Notes under the pieces: model-generated
The model's database searches: none
Seen by the model: the letters and a program-made list of their open reading frames with translations, nothing else
Told to the model about the DNA's origin: nothing
NCBI GenBank assembly: GCA_024235635.1
Contig: JACKMA010000003.1
Span: 62,001 to 126,000 of the forward strand
Length of the DNA: 64,000 bases
Origin: Zoogloeaceae bacterium
Lineage (GTDB): Bacteria > Pseudomonadota > Gammaproteobacteria > Burkholderiales > Rhodocyclaceae
Direction: 5' to 3'
Translations under genes and position numbers: made by a program
Shown here: piece by piece, positions 41,920 through 50,917 of the stretch
Numbering within the stretch: position 1 is the stretch's first letter
Layout of the letters: every line of letters begins with the position of its first letter

Positions 41920-42831
41920 ATGAACTCGATCAAGTTCGCCATCTGCTGTCTGCTGTCGGCGCTGGCCGCTGGTGCCGCATCGCCGACATGGGCCGACCAG
42001 CCCCGCGGCGAGATCCGTTTCAGTGGCAAGCACCAGAGTGCCGGGGAGAAACCGTTCCGCAGTCGCGCCGACGGCGGGCAATCGCAACGCAAGGGCAAGT
42101 CTTCCAGCGACGACACGCATCGCAAGGGAAACAAGCCTTATGTCCGCAACGGCCCCCGTCGCGACGAGGTCTGGGCGCCGGCGCCCGAAGATCGGAGTCG
42201 GGTCGGGGATCGCAGCCGCGACGACCGGCGCGACCATCGCCGCGACTGGCGGGATGATCGGCGCGACCGTCGCGTGGAATGGCGGGACGACCGGCGCGAC
42301 CACCGCCATCGCGCGCCGCGCATCGGCGTCGTCGTGCCCGCGCTGCCCTGGGGCTATCGCGAGATCCATCATCATCGCCACAACTATTTCTTTGCGAGCG
42401 GCCTGTGGTACCGCCCGTGGGGCAGCAGTTACGTGCGGATCGCCGCGCCGATCGGCGCCATCGTCGCCACCCTGCCGTTCGGCTACACCACGATCAGCAT
42501 CGGCAGCACCTTGTACTACCGCTACGACGACGCCTGGTACCTGCCGGATCGACGCGGCTACGTCGTCGTCGAACCGCCCGCGCAATACGACCGCAGCGAT
42601 CGGCTACAGCAACAGGACGACACCTTGTTCGCCTATCCGAACGAGGGCCAGGACGCGGCCACCCAGGCCGAAGACCGGTTCGAGTGTCACACCTGGGCGG
42701 CCGACCAGACCGGCTACGACCCCTCGCTGATCCCGGCGGCCGGCGCCAGCGCCAGCGATCTGAAGCGCCGACCGGACTACCTGCGAGCGATGACCGCTTG
42801 CCTCGAGGGCCGCGGCTACACGGTACGATAG
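41920..42831 (+). CDS. DUF6515-like exported protein with RFEC and CLEGRGYTV motifs
   Basis: A 303-residue exported protein. The signal peptide ends near SPTWA. An Arg/Asp-rich repeat region follows (DDRRDHRRDWRDDRRDRR-type, about 85-125), then a region typical of DUF6515 (RIGVVVPALPWGY, YFFASGLWYRP, STLYYRYDDAWYLPD). The C-terminus carries DRFECHTWAADQTGYDP and AMTACLEGRGYTVR, paralogous to segments of the preceding lipoprotein. It starts 10 bases after that gene, so they are co-translated. Probably an envelope protein; function unknown. Confidence 0.8.
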   Translation: MNSIKFAICCLLSALAAGAASPTWADQPRGEIRFSGKHQSAGEKPFRSRADGGQSQRKGKSSSDDTHRKGNKPYVRNGPRRDEVWAPAPEDRSRVGDRSRDDRRDHRRDWRDDRRDRRVEWRDDRRDHRHRAPRIGVVVPALPWGYREIHHHRHNYFFASGLWYRPWGSSYVRIAAPIGAIVATLPFGYTTISIGSTLYYRYDDAWYLPDRRGYVVVEPPAQYDRSDRLQQQDDTLFAYPNEGQDAATQAEDRFECHTWAADQTGYDPSLIPAAGASASDLKRRPDYLRAMTACLEGRGYTVR

Positions 42832-42858
42832 CGGCTCCGACCGGCAGGGAACGTCCGT

Positions 42859-43689
42859 GTGAACAGAGCCCGCATCAATATCGTCGGCTGCGGGCGCGTC
42901 GCCCGCAGCCTCGCCAGGCTGTGGTCTCAGGCCGGCGCTCTCGAGATCGGCGACCTGTATTCCCGCAGTCTCGCGAGCGCACGGGCGACGGCCGAGTTCG
43001 CCGGCGCGGGCCGTGTCCGCGAACAGCTGCGGCACATGGGCAGCGCCGAACTCTGGCTGATCGCGACACCCGATTCCGCCCTGGCCGAGGCCGCGACGAC
43101 GCTCGCCGTCGATGCGCCACTGCGCGCGGGCGACTGCGTCTTCCATTGCAGCGGCGCCTGCAGCAGCGAGTTGCTGGCTGCCGCCCGGTGCCGTGGCGCG
43201 ACGACGGCGAGTGCCCACCCGGTGCTGAGCTTCGCCGTGCCGGAATCCGCCTGCCGTGCGTTCGCCGGCAGTCATGTCGGCATCGAAGGCGAGCCGGCGG
43301 CGGCGGCCCGCGTCGAACAGGCGTTCTCGGCGATCGGCGCACGCTGCTTCGCCATCGATGCCCGCCACAAGATGCTCTATCACGCGGGCTCGGTGTTCGC
43401 GTCGAATTTCACCGTGGTCCTGCTCGATGTCGCATTGCAATGCTATCGCGCCGCCGGCATCGAGCCCGACACCGCCCATGCACTGATGCGCCCGCTGGTC
43501 GAGGCCGCGATCGCCAATGCACTGCGGGTCGGTCCCGCTTCGGCATTGTCGGGGCCGGCTGCACGCGGCGACGTCGAGTTGGTCGAACGACAGCGCCAGG
43601 CGGTCGGCGACTGGCGCACGGACCCCGGCCTCGCCTACGAAGTCCTGACCCGGCTCGCCTTCGATCTCGCCGCGCGCGCCCGCCACTGA
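42859..43689 (+). CDS. Rossmann-fold DUF2520 (F420/NADP oxidoreductase-like) protein
   Basis: A 276-residue protein with an N-terminal NAD(P)-binding fold (INIVGCGRVARSLARLW, then AELWLIATPDSAL) and a C-terminal helical DUF2520 domain (ARHKMLYHAGSVFASNFTVVLLDVAL). This resembles ketopantoate-reductase and hydroxyacid dehydrogenase relatives; the substrate is unknown. The start is GTG at 42859. It lies 27 bases after the envelope gene but has no clear functional link to it. Confidence 0.88.
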   Translation: MNRARINIVGCGRVARSLARLWSQAGALEIGDLYSRSLASARATAEFAGAGRVREQLRHMGSAELWLIATPDSALAEAATTLAVDAPLRAGDCVFHCSGACSSELLAAARCRGATTASAHPVLSFAVPESACRAFAGSHVGIEGEPAAAARVEQAFSAIGARCFAIDARHKMLYHAGSVFASNFTVVLLDVALQCYRAAGIEPDTAHALMRPLVEAAIANALRVGPASALSGPAARGDVELVERQRQAVGDWRTDPGLAYEVLTRLAFDLAARARH

Positions 43690-43781
43690 GCCATCTCGGC
43701 CCATCGTCAAGATTCGCACGGGCCTGCCGTTGAAGGCGGTGAACCCTCAGTCGGGCGCGGCTGTCATCGCGAATCCATTCC

Positions 43782-46646
43782 GTGAGCATCCCAAGCAACC
43801 TGTCCCCTGGCCGCTTCCGGGCATGCATTCTCGGCATGTGGCTGATGCTCGCCGTGGTCTGCGGCACGCTGACGGCCCTTCAACTGGGCGATGCCGAACA
43901 GACCTCGCTGCACCTCGCGCTGGAACGCGGCGCAAGCATGCTCGCGCAGATCGAGTCGATGCACGACTGGAGCGCGCGCCACGACGGCATCCAGGTCGCC
44001 GCCGACGGCTCGCCCGGTGTGGCGGCATCGGCGCAGACGGCGAGCCCCGGCGCGACGAGCAGCGACGAGCGGCGTTCCGCCAGGATCGTCCCGACCAGGA
44101 CGATCACGGAGATCGCCGAACTGGCCGCCGAACGTGCCGGCGCCCGGATCGAACTGATCGCACCCGGGACACGCAGCCAAGGGCGGTCGCACCCGGGCTC
44201 CGACGGCGCCGTCGAACGGATCGAACGCGTGAACGATCGCGACGGGCCGGTCTTTCGCTACCAGGCGCCACTGCGCGTGGGCCCGTCCTGCCGCGCCTGC
44301 CATGCGACCGATGTTCATCCGCCCGGGCAGTTCCGCACCGCGATCCGCCTGACCATGCCGGCTACCGAAGCCCTCGCGACGCTCGCCGCCGGGACACGCA
44401 GGACGATGGCCGCAGGCGCGATCGGATTCGTGCTCCTCGGCAGTCTCGTCCACCTCGCACTCCGACGCCAGCAGGCAATGGTCCAGCGGCTGGTCGCGCT
44501 GACCCGGTCCCAGGCCGAGGAGATCGACGCACGCACGAGCGAGATCGCGCTGCAGCGAGAGCGCTACCAGCGCTTCGCCGAACTGTCGTCCGACTGGTTC
44601 TGGGAGCAGGACGAGCATTACCGCTTCGTCGCCTTCTCCGGCGAACACCACAACAAGGGCGGGCTGCCCAGCGCACTGCTGCTCGGCAAGACCCGCTGGG
44701 AACTGGATCTGCTCGGCGTCAGCGACGACGAGATCGCGCATCACCGCTCGATCGTCGAGGCCCATCGCGACTTCGACGGCTTCGAGTACCAGTTCGTCAA
44801 CGCCGACAAGGAACTGCGCTGGTATTCGATTTCCGGGCGTCCGCAGTTCGACGCCGACGGCCGCTTCACCGGGTACATTGGCACCGCCGTCGATGTAACC
44901 ACTCGCAAGCGCCGCGAACAGATGCTCCAGACCTTGACCGGCGACACTGCGACGGTGTTCGGCGCCGCCTTCTTCGACGCCCTGGCCGCGAGCCTGCGCA
45001 AGTTGCTCGAGGCCCGATTCTGTCTTGTCAGCCGCCTGCCCGAAGGGTCCTCGCTGGCGCGGGTGGTAACCTTCAGCGACGCGCTGGGCGAGATCTCGAT
45101 CGGCGAGTATCCGGTGAAGGATTCGCCCTGCAGCTGGGTACTCGACGGCGATATCTGCATCTTTCCGGACAGCGCAGACCAGGCGTTTCCCAAATCCGCA
45201 CTGCTGCGGGAACTCGGCGCCAGCAGCTATATCGGCGTGCCGATCGGTACCGCCGGCGCCAAGCCGCTGGGCATCCTCGCAGTTATGGACCCGGGCCCGC
45301 TGCGGCTCGAGCGGGATCTCACCGAGCTGGTCAGGATCTTTGCGTCGCGCGCGATGATCGAGTTCGAGCGCATGGACAGCGAGCATGCGCTGCGCGAGAG
45401 CGCCCGTCTGCTCAACCTTGCCGAGAAGATGGCACATGTCGGCAGTTGGGAGCTCGATCTCGGCGACCGCTCGCTGCTCTGGTCGCAGGAGACCTATCGC
45501 ATCTTCGGGGTCGACCGGCGCAGCTTCGACTGCAGCTTCGAGGGCTTCCTGGCCTGCGTCCACCCGGACGATCGGACGCTGGTGCGCGAGACCTTCGCCG
45601 CGAGCATCGGCAGCGGCGACGGATTCGAAATCGAACACCGCATCCGGCGTGCCGACGGCACCGTGCGCACGCTGCTGCAGCGCGGCGAGATCCGCAGCGG
45701 CGACGACGGGCGTCCGACCAGCGTCCAGGGAATGATGCAGGACATCAGCGAGCGTCGCGAATCCGAGCAGAAGCTGTTGCTGGCGGCCAGCGTCTTCTCC
45801 GCCGCCCACGATGGCGTCCTGATCACCGATCCCGACGGCGTCATCATCGACGCCAATCCATCGATCTGCCTGGCCAGCGGCTACGAATACCAGGAATTGG
45901 TGGGCAACAATCCGCGCATCTTCCAGTCGAGCCGACAGGATGCGGCCTTTTATCGCGAACTCTGGCAGACCCTGGCCAGTCACGGCTACTGGGAAGGCGA
46001 AATCTGGAATCTGCGCAGGGACGGCCAGTTGGTGCCCGAACGGGTGAGCATCTCCGCGGTCTGCAACGATCGCGGCCGGGTGACCCACTATATCGGCGTC
46101 TACACCGACATCTCGGCACTCAAGGCGCAGCAACAGGAACTGGAACGACAGGCCCACATCGACCCGCTGACCGGGCTGCCCAACCGCCGCCTGCTGATGG
46201 ACCGGATCCGGCTCGCACTGGCCCAGGCCGAGCGCTCGGGGGCACAGCCCGCATTGGCCTTCATCGACCTCGACGGCTTCAAGCCGGTGAACGACCGCTA
46301 CGGCCACGACGCCGGCGACGAACTCCTGATCGAGATCGCACGGCGCCTCGGTCACGCCGTGCGCGCCGGCGACACCGTCGCCCGATTGGGCGGCGACGAG
46401 TTCGTCCTGCTACTGGTCGGCGTGTTGGCGGCGCAGGAAATCGAAGCCACCCTCGGCCGCGTGCTGGAACAGATCCGCCAGCCGATCCTGCTGGCTGGCA
46501 ACGAGGTTTCGCTCAGCGCCAGCATCGGCGTCGCCCGTTATCCGAAGGACGGCGTCGAAGCGGAAGCCCTGCTGCAACATGCCGACGCCGAGATGTATGC
46601 AGCCAAGCACGGCGGGCGCAACTGCTACTCACCGATCCGCGACTGA
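43782..46646 (+). CDS. Membrane diguanylate cyclase with haem c motif, PAS, GAF and GGDEF domains
   Basis: A 954-residue signalling protein. Membrane segment 1 is near residues 14-34. A periplasmic domain with SCRACH (CxxCH, Cys about 170) resembles the DUF3365-type haem sensor. Segment 2 is near 208-226. Cytoplasmic domains follow: PAS (about 260-375), GAF (380-530), PAS (536-655), PAS (660-785) and GGDEF (790-950). The active site GGDEF (about 870) is intact, with the RxxD product-inhibition site (RAGD) five residues before it. It is predicted to make c-di-GMP in response to a redox or gas signal. The start is GTG at 43782. Confidence 0.92.
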   Translation: MSIPSNLSPGRFRACILGMWLMLAVVCGTLTALQLGDAEQTSLHLALERGASMLAQIESMHDWSARHDGIQVAADGSPGVAASAQTASPGATSSDERRSARIVPTRTITEIAELAAERAGARIELIAPGTRSQGRSHPGSDGAVERIERVNDRDGPVFRYQAPLRVGPSCRACHATDVHPPGQFRTAIRLTMPATEALATLAAGTRRTMAAGAIGFVLLGSLVHLALRRQQAMVQRLVALTRSQAEEIDARTSEIALQRERYQRFAELSSDWFWEQDEHYRFVAFSGEHHNKGGLPSALLLGKTRWELDLLGVSDDEIAHHRSIVEAHRDFDGFEYQFVNADKELRWYSISGRPQFDADGRFTGYIGTAVDVTTRKRREQMLQTLTGDTATVFGAAFFDALAASLRKLLEARFCLVSRLPEGSSLARVVTFSDALGEISIGEYPVKDSPCSWVLDGDICIFPDSADQAFPKSALLRELGASSYIGVPIGTAGAKPLGILAVMDPGPLRLERDLTELVRIFASRAMIEFERMDSEHALRESARLLNLAEKMAHVGSWELDLGDRSLLWSQETYRIFGVDRRSFDCSFEGFLACVHPDDRTLVRETFAASIGSGDGFEIEHRIRRADGTVRTLLQRGEIRSGDDGRPTSVQGMMQDISERRESEQKLLLAASVFSAAHDGVLITDPDGVIIDANPSICLASGYEYQELVGNNPRIFQSSRQDAAFYRELWQTLASHGYWEGEIWNLRRDGQLVPERVSISAVCNDRGRVTHYIGVYTDISALKAQQQELERQAHIDPLTGLPNRRLLMDRIRLALAQAERSGAQPALAFIDLDGFKPVNDRYGHDAGDELLIEIARRLGHAVRAGDTVARLGGDEFVLLLVGVLAAQEIEATLGRVLEQIRQPILLAGNEVSLSASIGVARYPKDGVEAEALLQHADAEMYAAKHGGRNCYSPIRD

Positions 46647-46737
46647 ACGCCACGGCCGAGACCATCACCGAGGCCATCGGTCACCCGCCTGGCAGCCGCA
46701 GCGGTGAGATCGTGACCATCGCCCGTGGCGCGCCCCA

Positions 46738-47676
46738 CTACCCGCCTGTCGCGTGCGACATCCTCCCCCGGGGCGGATGAGCGCCTGCTTCGGGCGGCCG
46801 GGTGGAGGCGCTCATCACCGCTGCGAGGCCGGACACTTCGCTCACCTGCTGCCGCACCCGTTCGAGCAGATGGTCGAAGTCGCCCATATCGCTCCGCAGC
46901 AGCGACTCGACCTGGCGTTCCAGTTCGTCCCGATCCGGCGCGGCATCGGCAAACAGGCTGCCATGCTCGCCTGCAAACACCGCCGTGACCTCGCCGAGCC
47001 GTGCGACGGATTCGGCCACGGACACCACGCTGGTCAACGCCGACGCGGCGGTTGACAGATGATGATGGTCGCGGAACAACTCGCTCAAGCCCTGCGGCAC
47101 TTCCCAGTAGGCCAGCAAGGCGCCGGTCAGCTCACCGTGGCTGCAGCCGAGCACCGACTGCTCGACGCCGTCGATGGCCGCGCCCTGCGCCACCGCCAGC
47201 GCCTCGATGCGATCCAGGACGCCGGGTTCCCGCAGTTCGGCGAACATGTAACCGATGTCGTGGAGCAGGCCGGCAAGGTAGGCCCTGCCGGAATCGATCC
47301 GCAGCCGGCGTGCCAGTTCCGCCGCGACCAGCGCGGTGGCCAGCGCGTGCAGCCACAATTGCATGCGCCGTGCCGGCGGCAGGCCGACCTGCAGCGGCTG
47401 CCCGACGAGCGCAGCGGTGCACAACTGGATCGAACGGCGCAGGCCGATCCGCCGAATCGCCAGCGGCACCGTGCCGAAGCGCACGCGCGAGAGGCCGAAG
47501 GCCGCCGAGTTGGCGGCCGCGACGAGCTTTGCCGCGAGTTGGGGTTCGACCTGGACGATGCGCAGCAGGCGCGACTCGGCATCGGCGTCGTCGAAGTCGA
47601 GGTCGAGCAGTTCGATGGCGTGGGGAGACAGCGGGGGCAGTGCGTCGATCCCGACCAGTACCAGATTCGTCGCCAT
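46738..47676 (-). CDS. HDOD-domain signal protein
   Basis: A 312-residue HDOD protein. It begins with LPPLSPHAIELLDL, has the core SAAFGLSRVRFGTVPLAIRRIG, and HD-like motifs GLLHDIGYMFAEL and CSHGELTGALLAYW, with DHHH near residue 220. The last 50 residues are a helical tail. It converges on the diguanylate cyclase gene (91 bases between stops) and is divergent from the esterase gene. Output partner unknown. Confidence 0.85.
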   Translation of the reverse strand: MATNLVLVGIDALPPLSPHAIELLDLDFDDADAESRLLRIVQVEPQLAAKLVAAANSAAFGLSRVRFGTVPLAIRRIGLRRSIQLCTAALVGQPLQVGLPPARRMQLWLHALATALVAAELARRLRIDSGRAYLAGLLHDIGYMFAELREPGVLDRIEALAVAQGAAIDGVEQSVLGCSHGELTGALLAYWEVPQGLSELFRDHHHLSTAASALTSVVSVAESVARLGEVTAVFAGEHGSLFADAAPDRDELERQVESLLRSDMGDFDHLLERVRQQVSEVSGLAAVMSASTRPPEAGAHPPRGRMSHATGG

Positions 47677-47794
47677 ATCGATTGGTCGACCATGTCACGC
47701 AGGAACCCGGGTCAACGACCGCCGGCTGCCGACCTGAAGTGTCTGTCGCCATGGTGCGGCCCTACAATGTGAAATTGCCAGCCGGAGCCGAACC

Positions 47795-48484
47795 ATGAGC
47801 ACCCTTCCGCCCGCCGTACTGCCCTGCGTCGAGATCGAAACCGGCGAATCGCCCCGCCACGCGGTGATATGGCTGCACGGGCTGGGCGCTGACGGGCACG
47901 ATTTCGAACCCATCGTCGACGAGTTCGACCGCGACAGGCTGCCACCATTGCGCTTCGTGTTTCCGCACGCGCCGATGCGACCGGTGACGATCAACGGCGG
48001 CTTCGTGATGCGGGCGTGGTACGACATCGTCTCGGCCGACTTTTCCGAGCGCCGCGAAGACCCGGTCGGTGTGCTCGAATCCGCACGCCATATCGAAGCG
48101 CTGATCGACCGCGAGAACGCACGCGGTGTCGAGGACCAGCGTCTGATCCTGGCTGGCTTCTCGCAGGGCGGCGCGATCGCGCTCCATACCGGACTGCGCC
48201 ACCCGCGCCGGCTGGCCGGCATCATGGCGCTGTCGACCTATGTGCCGCTGGCCGACACGCTGGCAGCCGAGGCCAGCGACGCCAACCGCAGCGTACCGAT
48301 CTTCCAGGCCCACGGCCGCCACGACGGCGTCATTCCGCACGACTTCGGCAAGCACTCGGGCGAATTGCTCGAGTCGATGGACTACGCCGTCGAGTGGCAC
48401 AGCTACCCGATCGACCATGGTCTGTGCCTGGAGGAAGTGCGCGACATCGAAGCCTGGATGTCGCGCTGCCTGGCCGACGACTAG
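47795..48484 (+). CDS. Alpha/beta-hydrolase carboxylesterase (EstB/phospholipase-carboxylesterase family)
   Basis: A 229-residue cytoplasmic esterase. The nucleophile elbow GFSQGG (Ser about residue 120), oxyanion loop WLHGLGADGHDF, Asp in GRHDGVIP and His in IDHGLCLEEV complete the catalytic triad of the carboxylesterase 2 / acyl-protein thioesterase family. It hydrolyses short-chain esters. Its stop overlaps the stop region of the convergent PEP-CTERM gene by four bases. Confidence 0.93.
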   Translation: MSTLPPAVLPCVEIETGESPRHAVIWLHGLGADGHDFEPIVDEFDRDRLPPLRFVFPHAPMRPVTINGGFVMRAWYDIVSADFSERREDPVGVLESARHIEALIDRENARGVEDQRLILAGFSQGGAIALHTGLRHPRRLAGIMALSTYVPLADTLAAEASDANRSVPIFQAHGRHDGVIPHDFGKHSGELLESMDYAVEWHSYPIDHGLCLEEVRDIEAWMSRCLADD

Positions 48485-49083
48485 CCGCCCCGGCGCAGCC
48501 TGGCGCCGAGCAGCGACAGCCCGAGCAGCCACATCGCGGCTTCGCTCGGCTCCGGCACCGTGCTGGCGACCAGCGCGAAGGTCGCCGGCTCGAACAAGGA
48601 TCCAGCACTGCCGGCCGCCTGCAGCACGCGGCCGTCCCAGGACCCCTCGTAGGCCAGCGGATCCGGCATCGAGAAACAGGAGCAGATCTGGCCAGGCGTC
48701 GCAGGAAGCGCGACCGACGACGAAAAGCGCCCGCCTTCCAGGACGTCGACGAACAGCGACTGCTCGAAGTTGCCCCGCCCGGCGACACCGAGCCGCAGGT
48801 CCGTGAATCGGATCATGTCATAGGCCGGCGTGGCCGCGGAATCGGCATCCACATGCAGCACCTCGACGCTCAGGGTGCCGCTCAGTGCGTGGATCGACGG
48901 AGCGGACGGCCCGCAGTTCCCGTCGGCATCGCAAAGCGGGAACGCCGGCGTGATCGTGACCCAGCTTTGAGCCGAATCGATCACCAGTCGGAGCGCCAAC
49001 GCCGGCAACGGTGCCGACAGCCCGACAGCGAACGCCACGACACGCAGCCAACCGAGCGAGATCGGCGCCAAGGACATCATCAT
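48481..49083 (-). CDS. PEP-CTERM sorting domain protein
   Basis: A 200-residue exported protein with an N-terminal signal (about residues 10-30) and a C-terminal sorting signal VPEPSEAAMWLLGLSLLGA followed by RLRRGG. This is the classical PEP-CTERM tripartite signal recognised by exosortase EpsH/XrtA. The middle is beta-rich with a Cys pair (CDADGNC) and CSC. The ATG at 49083 is first of three consecutive Met codons, preceded by GGTGGA. Exosortase genes are not in this window. Confidence 0.88.
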   Translation of the reverse strand: MMMSLAPISLGWLRVVAFAVGLSAPLPALALRLVIDSAQSWVTITPAFPLCDADGNCGPSAPSIHALSGTLSVEVLHVDADSAATPAYDMIRFTDLRLGVAGRGNFEQSLFVDVLEGGRFSSSVALPATPGQICSCFSMPDPLAYEGSWDGRVLQAAGSAGSLFEPATFALVASTVPEPSEAAMWLLGLSLLGARLRRGG

Positions 49084-49288
49084 GATTCCACCGACATGTT
49101 GCCGCCGACGGCCGGATGGCCGCGGCTGCGCATTCTCGCCGATCGCCGGTGCGCACCAAGGGTCGGCATCCATGATATTTCGCAATCAGCGGGTGGCGAC
49201 CGATAGCGATGCCGGATCGCCGAAGCGCCATCGACCCGCCGCCACCGGAGTAAGCTGCAGGCCACCTGGCAATGATTCGGGAGGCCCC

Positions 49289-49582
49289 ATGTTCCGCTTC
49301 CATGTCGTCAAGCTGCTGAGCCCGCGCTGGTGGCTGGTGTTCCTGCTCGCCGGCGCGTTCTTCATGGCCTTCGGCGCGGTGTCCTACAACCTCTTCCGCC
49401 TGCTGCAGGCCAACATCTGGCTGTTCGCGGAGCATGGCCTGATGGTGATCGCCGAGGGCGCGCTCGAGCAGTTGCTGGAATTGACGCTGATGGGCTATGC
49501 CAGCCTGCTGCTGTGGCTCGGCTTCAAGGCCTGCGAAGGCTGGCTGGTCGCCACGCTGATGCAATACCGCAGTCGTGACTGA
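49289..49582 (+). CDS. Small two-helix membrane protein upstream of bufferin operon
   Basis: A 97-residue inner-membrane protein with two long hydrophobic segments (WWLVFLLAGAFFMAFGAVSY near 12-31, and LTLMGYASLLLWLGFKA near 65-81). GGGAGG precedes the ATG. No family recognised. It is 146 bases upstream of bufA in the same orientation; a link to metal handling is not established. Confidence 0.6.
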   Translation: MFRFHVVKLLSPRWWLVFLLAGAFFMAFGAVSYNLFRLLQANIWLFAEHGLMVIAEGALEQLLELTLMGYASLLLWLGFKACEGWLVATLMQYRSRD

Positions 49583-49596
49583 ATTGGCACGACGGG

Positions 49597-49625
49597 TGTA
49601 AGTCCGCACCAGCCCGTTCGGTCTA
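49597..49625 (+). promoter_or_regulatory. Possible ECF-type promoter of bufferin operon
   Basis: TGTAAG (49597-49602) and GGTCTA (49620-49625) resemble the TGTAA...GTCT type of ECF sigma promoters that precede some bufferin operons. Spacing is about 17-19 bases. No sigma/anti-sigma pair of that type lies adjacent, so the call is tentative. Confidence 0.35.
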
Positions 49626-49728
49626 GCAAGGCAAGCAACGCGATTTCGCCGGCACCACGGTGGCGGAATCGATGACGGCTTCCGGCCGGTCGGCCGGCCA
49701 CCCCTGTAACCCGAACGGAGAAACCACC

Positions 49729-49992
49729 ATGAACAAACGCCAATTCCTCGTCGCCGCCGCCATCGCCGGCATCGCCGCTGCTGCCGCCAATCCCGCCCTG
49801 GCGGCCAAGGACGGCAAGGAAAAGTGCTTCGGCATCGCCAAGGCCGGCGCCAACGACTGCGCCAGCTCGACCGGCGGCCATGCCTGCGCCGGGCAGGCCA
49901 CCAAGGACCACGACCCGAACGAATGGAAGTACGTTGCCAAGGGCACCTGCACCGAGATGGGCGGATCGCTCAAGGCCGGCGGCAAGAGCTGA
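49729..49992 (+). CDS. bufA: Bufferin-type copper-binding RiPP precursor (BufA1/DUF2282)
   Basis: An 87-residue exported precursor with a signal peptide (KRQFLVAAAIAGIAAAAANPALA). The mature part has four Cys in the DUF2282 pattern (EKC, NDC, HAC, GTC) and the block AGANDCASSTGGHACAGQ. Members are modified by a DUF692 enzyme to thiooxazole-type copper-chelating peptides called bufferins. BufB and BufC genes follow immediately. The ATG at 49729 gives the signal peptide and has a GGAGA Shine-Dalgarno. Confidence 0.9.
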   Translation: MNKRQFLVAAAIAGIAAAAANPALAAKDGKEKCFGIAKAGANDCASSTGGHACAGQATKDHDPNEWKYVAKGTCTEMGGSLKAGGKS

Positions 49993-50068
49993 CAGTCGTG
50001 CGTGCGGCGCGGCGTCTTTGTGCCCGCCGCATGCTGCTCACGTCCCGCAACCCTTTCCCGACCACGAC

Positions 50069-50917
50069 ATGACTTCAACGACCGGACTCGCCGGCTACGG
50101 CGTCGGCCTGCGCGGCTGCCACTATCGCGACTTTCTCGATCGCCGGCCCGCGGTGGACTGGATCGAAGTCCACAGCGAGAACTTCTTCGGTGACGGCGGC
50201 TGGGATCTGCACGTGCTCGACCGGCTGCGCAGCGAATACCCGGTGAGCCTGCACGGCGTCGGACTCGGCATCGGCTCTGCGTCGGCCGAACATTTCGAGT
50301 CGCACCTGGCACACATCGCACGCCTGGTGGCGCGCTTCGAACCGGCACTGGTATCGGAGCACCTGAGTTGGGCCGCGATCCCGGGAAAACACCTCAACGA
50401 CCTGCTGCCGATGCCGCTGACCACCGAAGCGCTGGCGCTGGTGAGCGAGCGCGTCGAACGGGCGCAGGCGCGACTGGGCCGGCAGATCCTGCTCGAAAAC
50501 GTGTCTTCCCATCTGCGCTTCGCCGCCGATCGGCTGGCGGAGACCGAGTTTCTGGAACGGCTTCGCCAGCGCACCGGTTGCGGCCTGCTGCTCGACGTGA
50601 ACAACCTCTACGTCAACCAGTGCAACCACGACGAGGAGGCCGTCGAGGCGATGTCGGCCTTGCGGTCGGCCCCGGCCGAGATCCACCTCGCCGGCCATCT
50701 GGTGACCGAGGATTCGGTCGTCGACCACCACGGCGACCACGTCGCCGAGCCGGTCTGGGCGCTGTTCCGGGAAGCCGTGCGCCGCTTCGGCGAGGTACCG
50801 ACGCTGATCGAATGGGACACCGACATCCCGGCGCTCGAGGTATTGGTCGCCGAGGCCGACAAGGCGCGCGAGGTTGCCGCTGGCGCGCTGTCCGCGGACA
50901 CAGGATGCCATGGCTGA
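50069..50917 (+). CDS. bufB: MNIO-family (DUF692) bufferin-modifying enzyme
   Basis: A 282-residue multinuclear non-haem iron oxygenase of the DUF692 family. Metal-binding and core motifs are present: VDWIEVHSENFFG, SEHLSW, LLENVSSHL, LLDVNNLYVNQ and LIEWDTDIP. It oxidises Cys residues of the BufA precursor. It lies 76 bases after bufA, and its last codons overlap the bufC start (ATGGCTGA), so BufB and BufC are translationally coupled. Confidence 0.93.
   Translation: MTSTTGLAGYGVGLRGCHYRDFLDRRPAVDWIEVHSENFFGDGGWDLHVLDRLRSEYPVSLHGVGLGIGSASAEHFESHLAHIARLVARFEPALVSEHLSWAAIPGKHLNDLLPMPLTTEALALVSERVERAQARLGRQILLENVSSHLRFAADRLAETEFLERLRQRTGCGLLLDVNNLYVNQCNHDEEAVEAMSALRSAPAEIHLAGHLVTEDSVVDHHGDHVAEPVWALFREAVRRFGEVPTLIEWDTDIPALEVLVAEADKAREVAAGALSADTGCHG

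Noticed and set aside
43764..46355. An 860-codon minus-strand open frame opposite the diguanylate cyclase
   Set aside because: The plus strand encodes unmistakable PAS, GAF and GGDEF domains; the antisense frame has none and is a GC-driven shadow.
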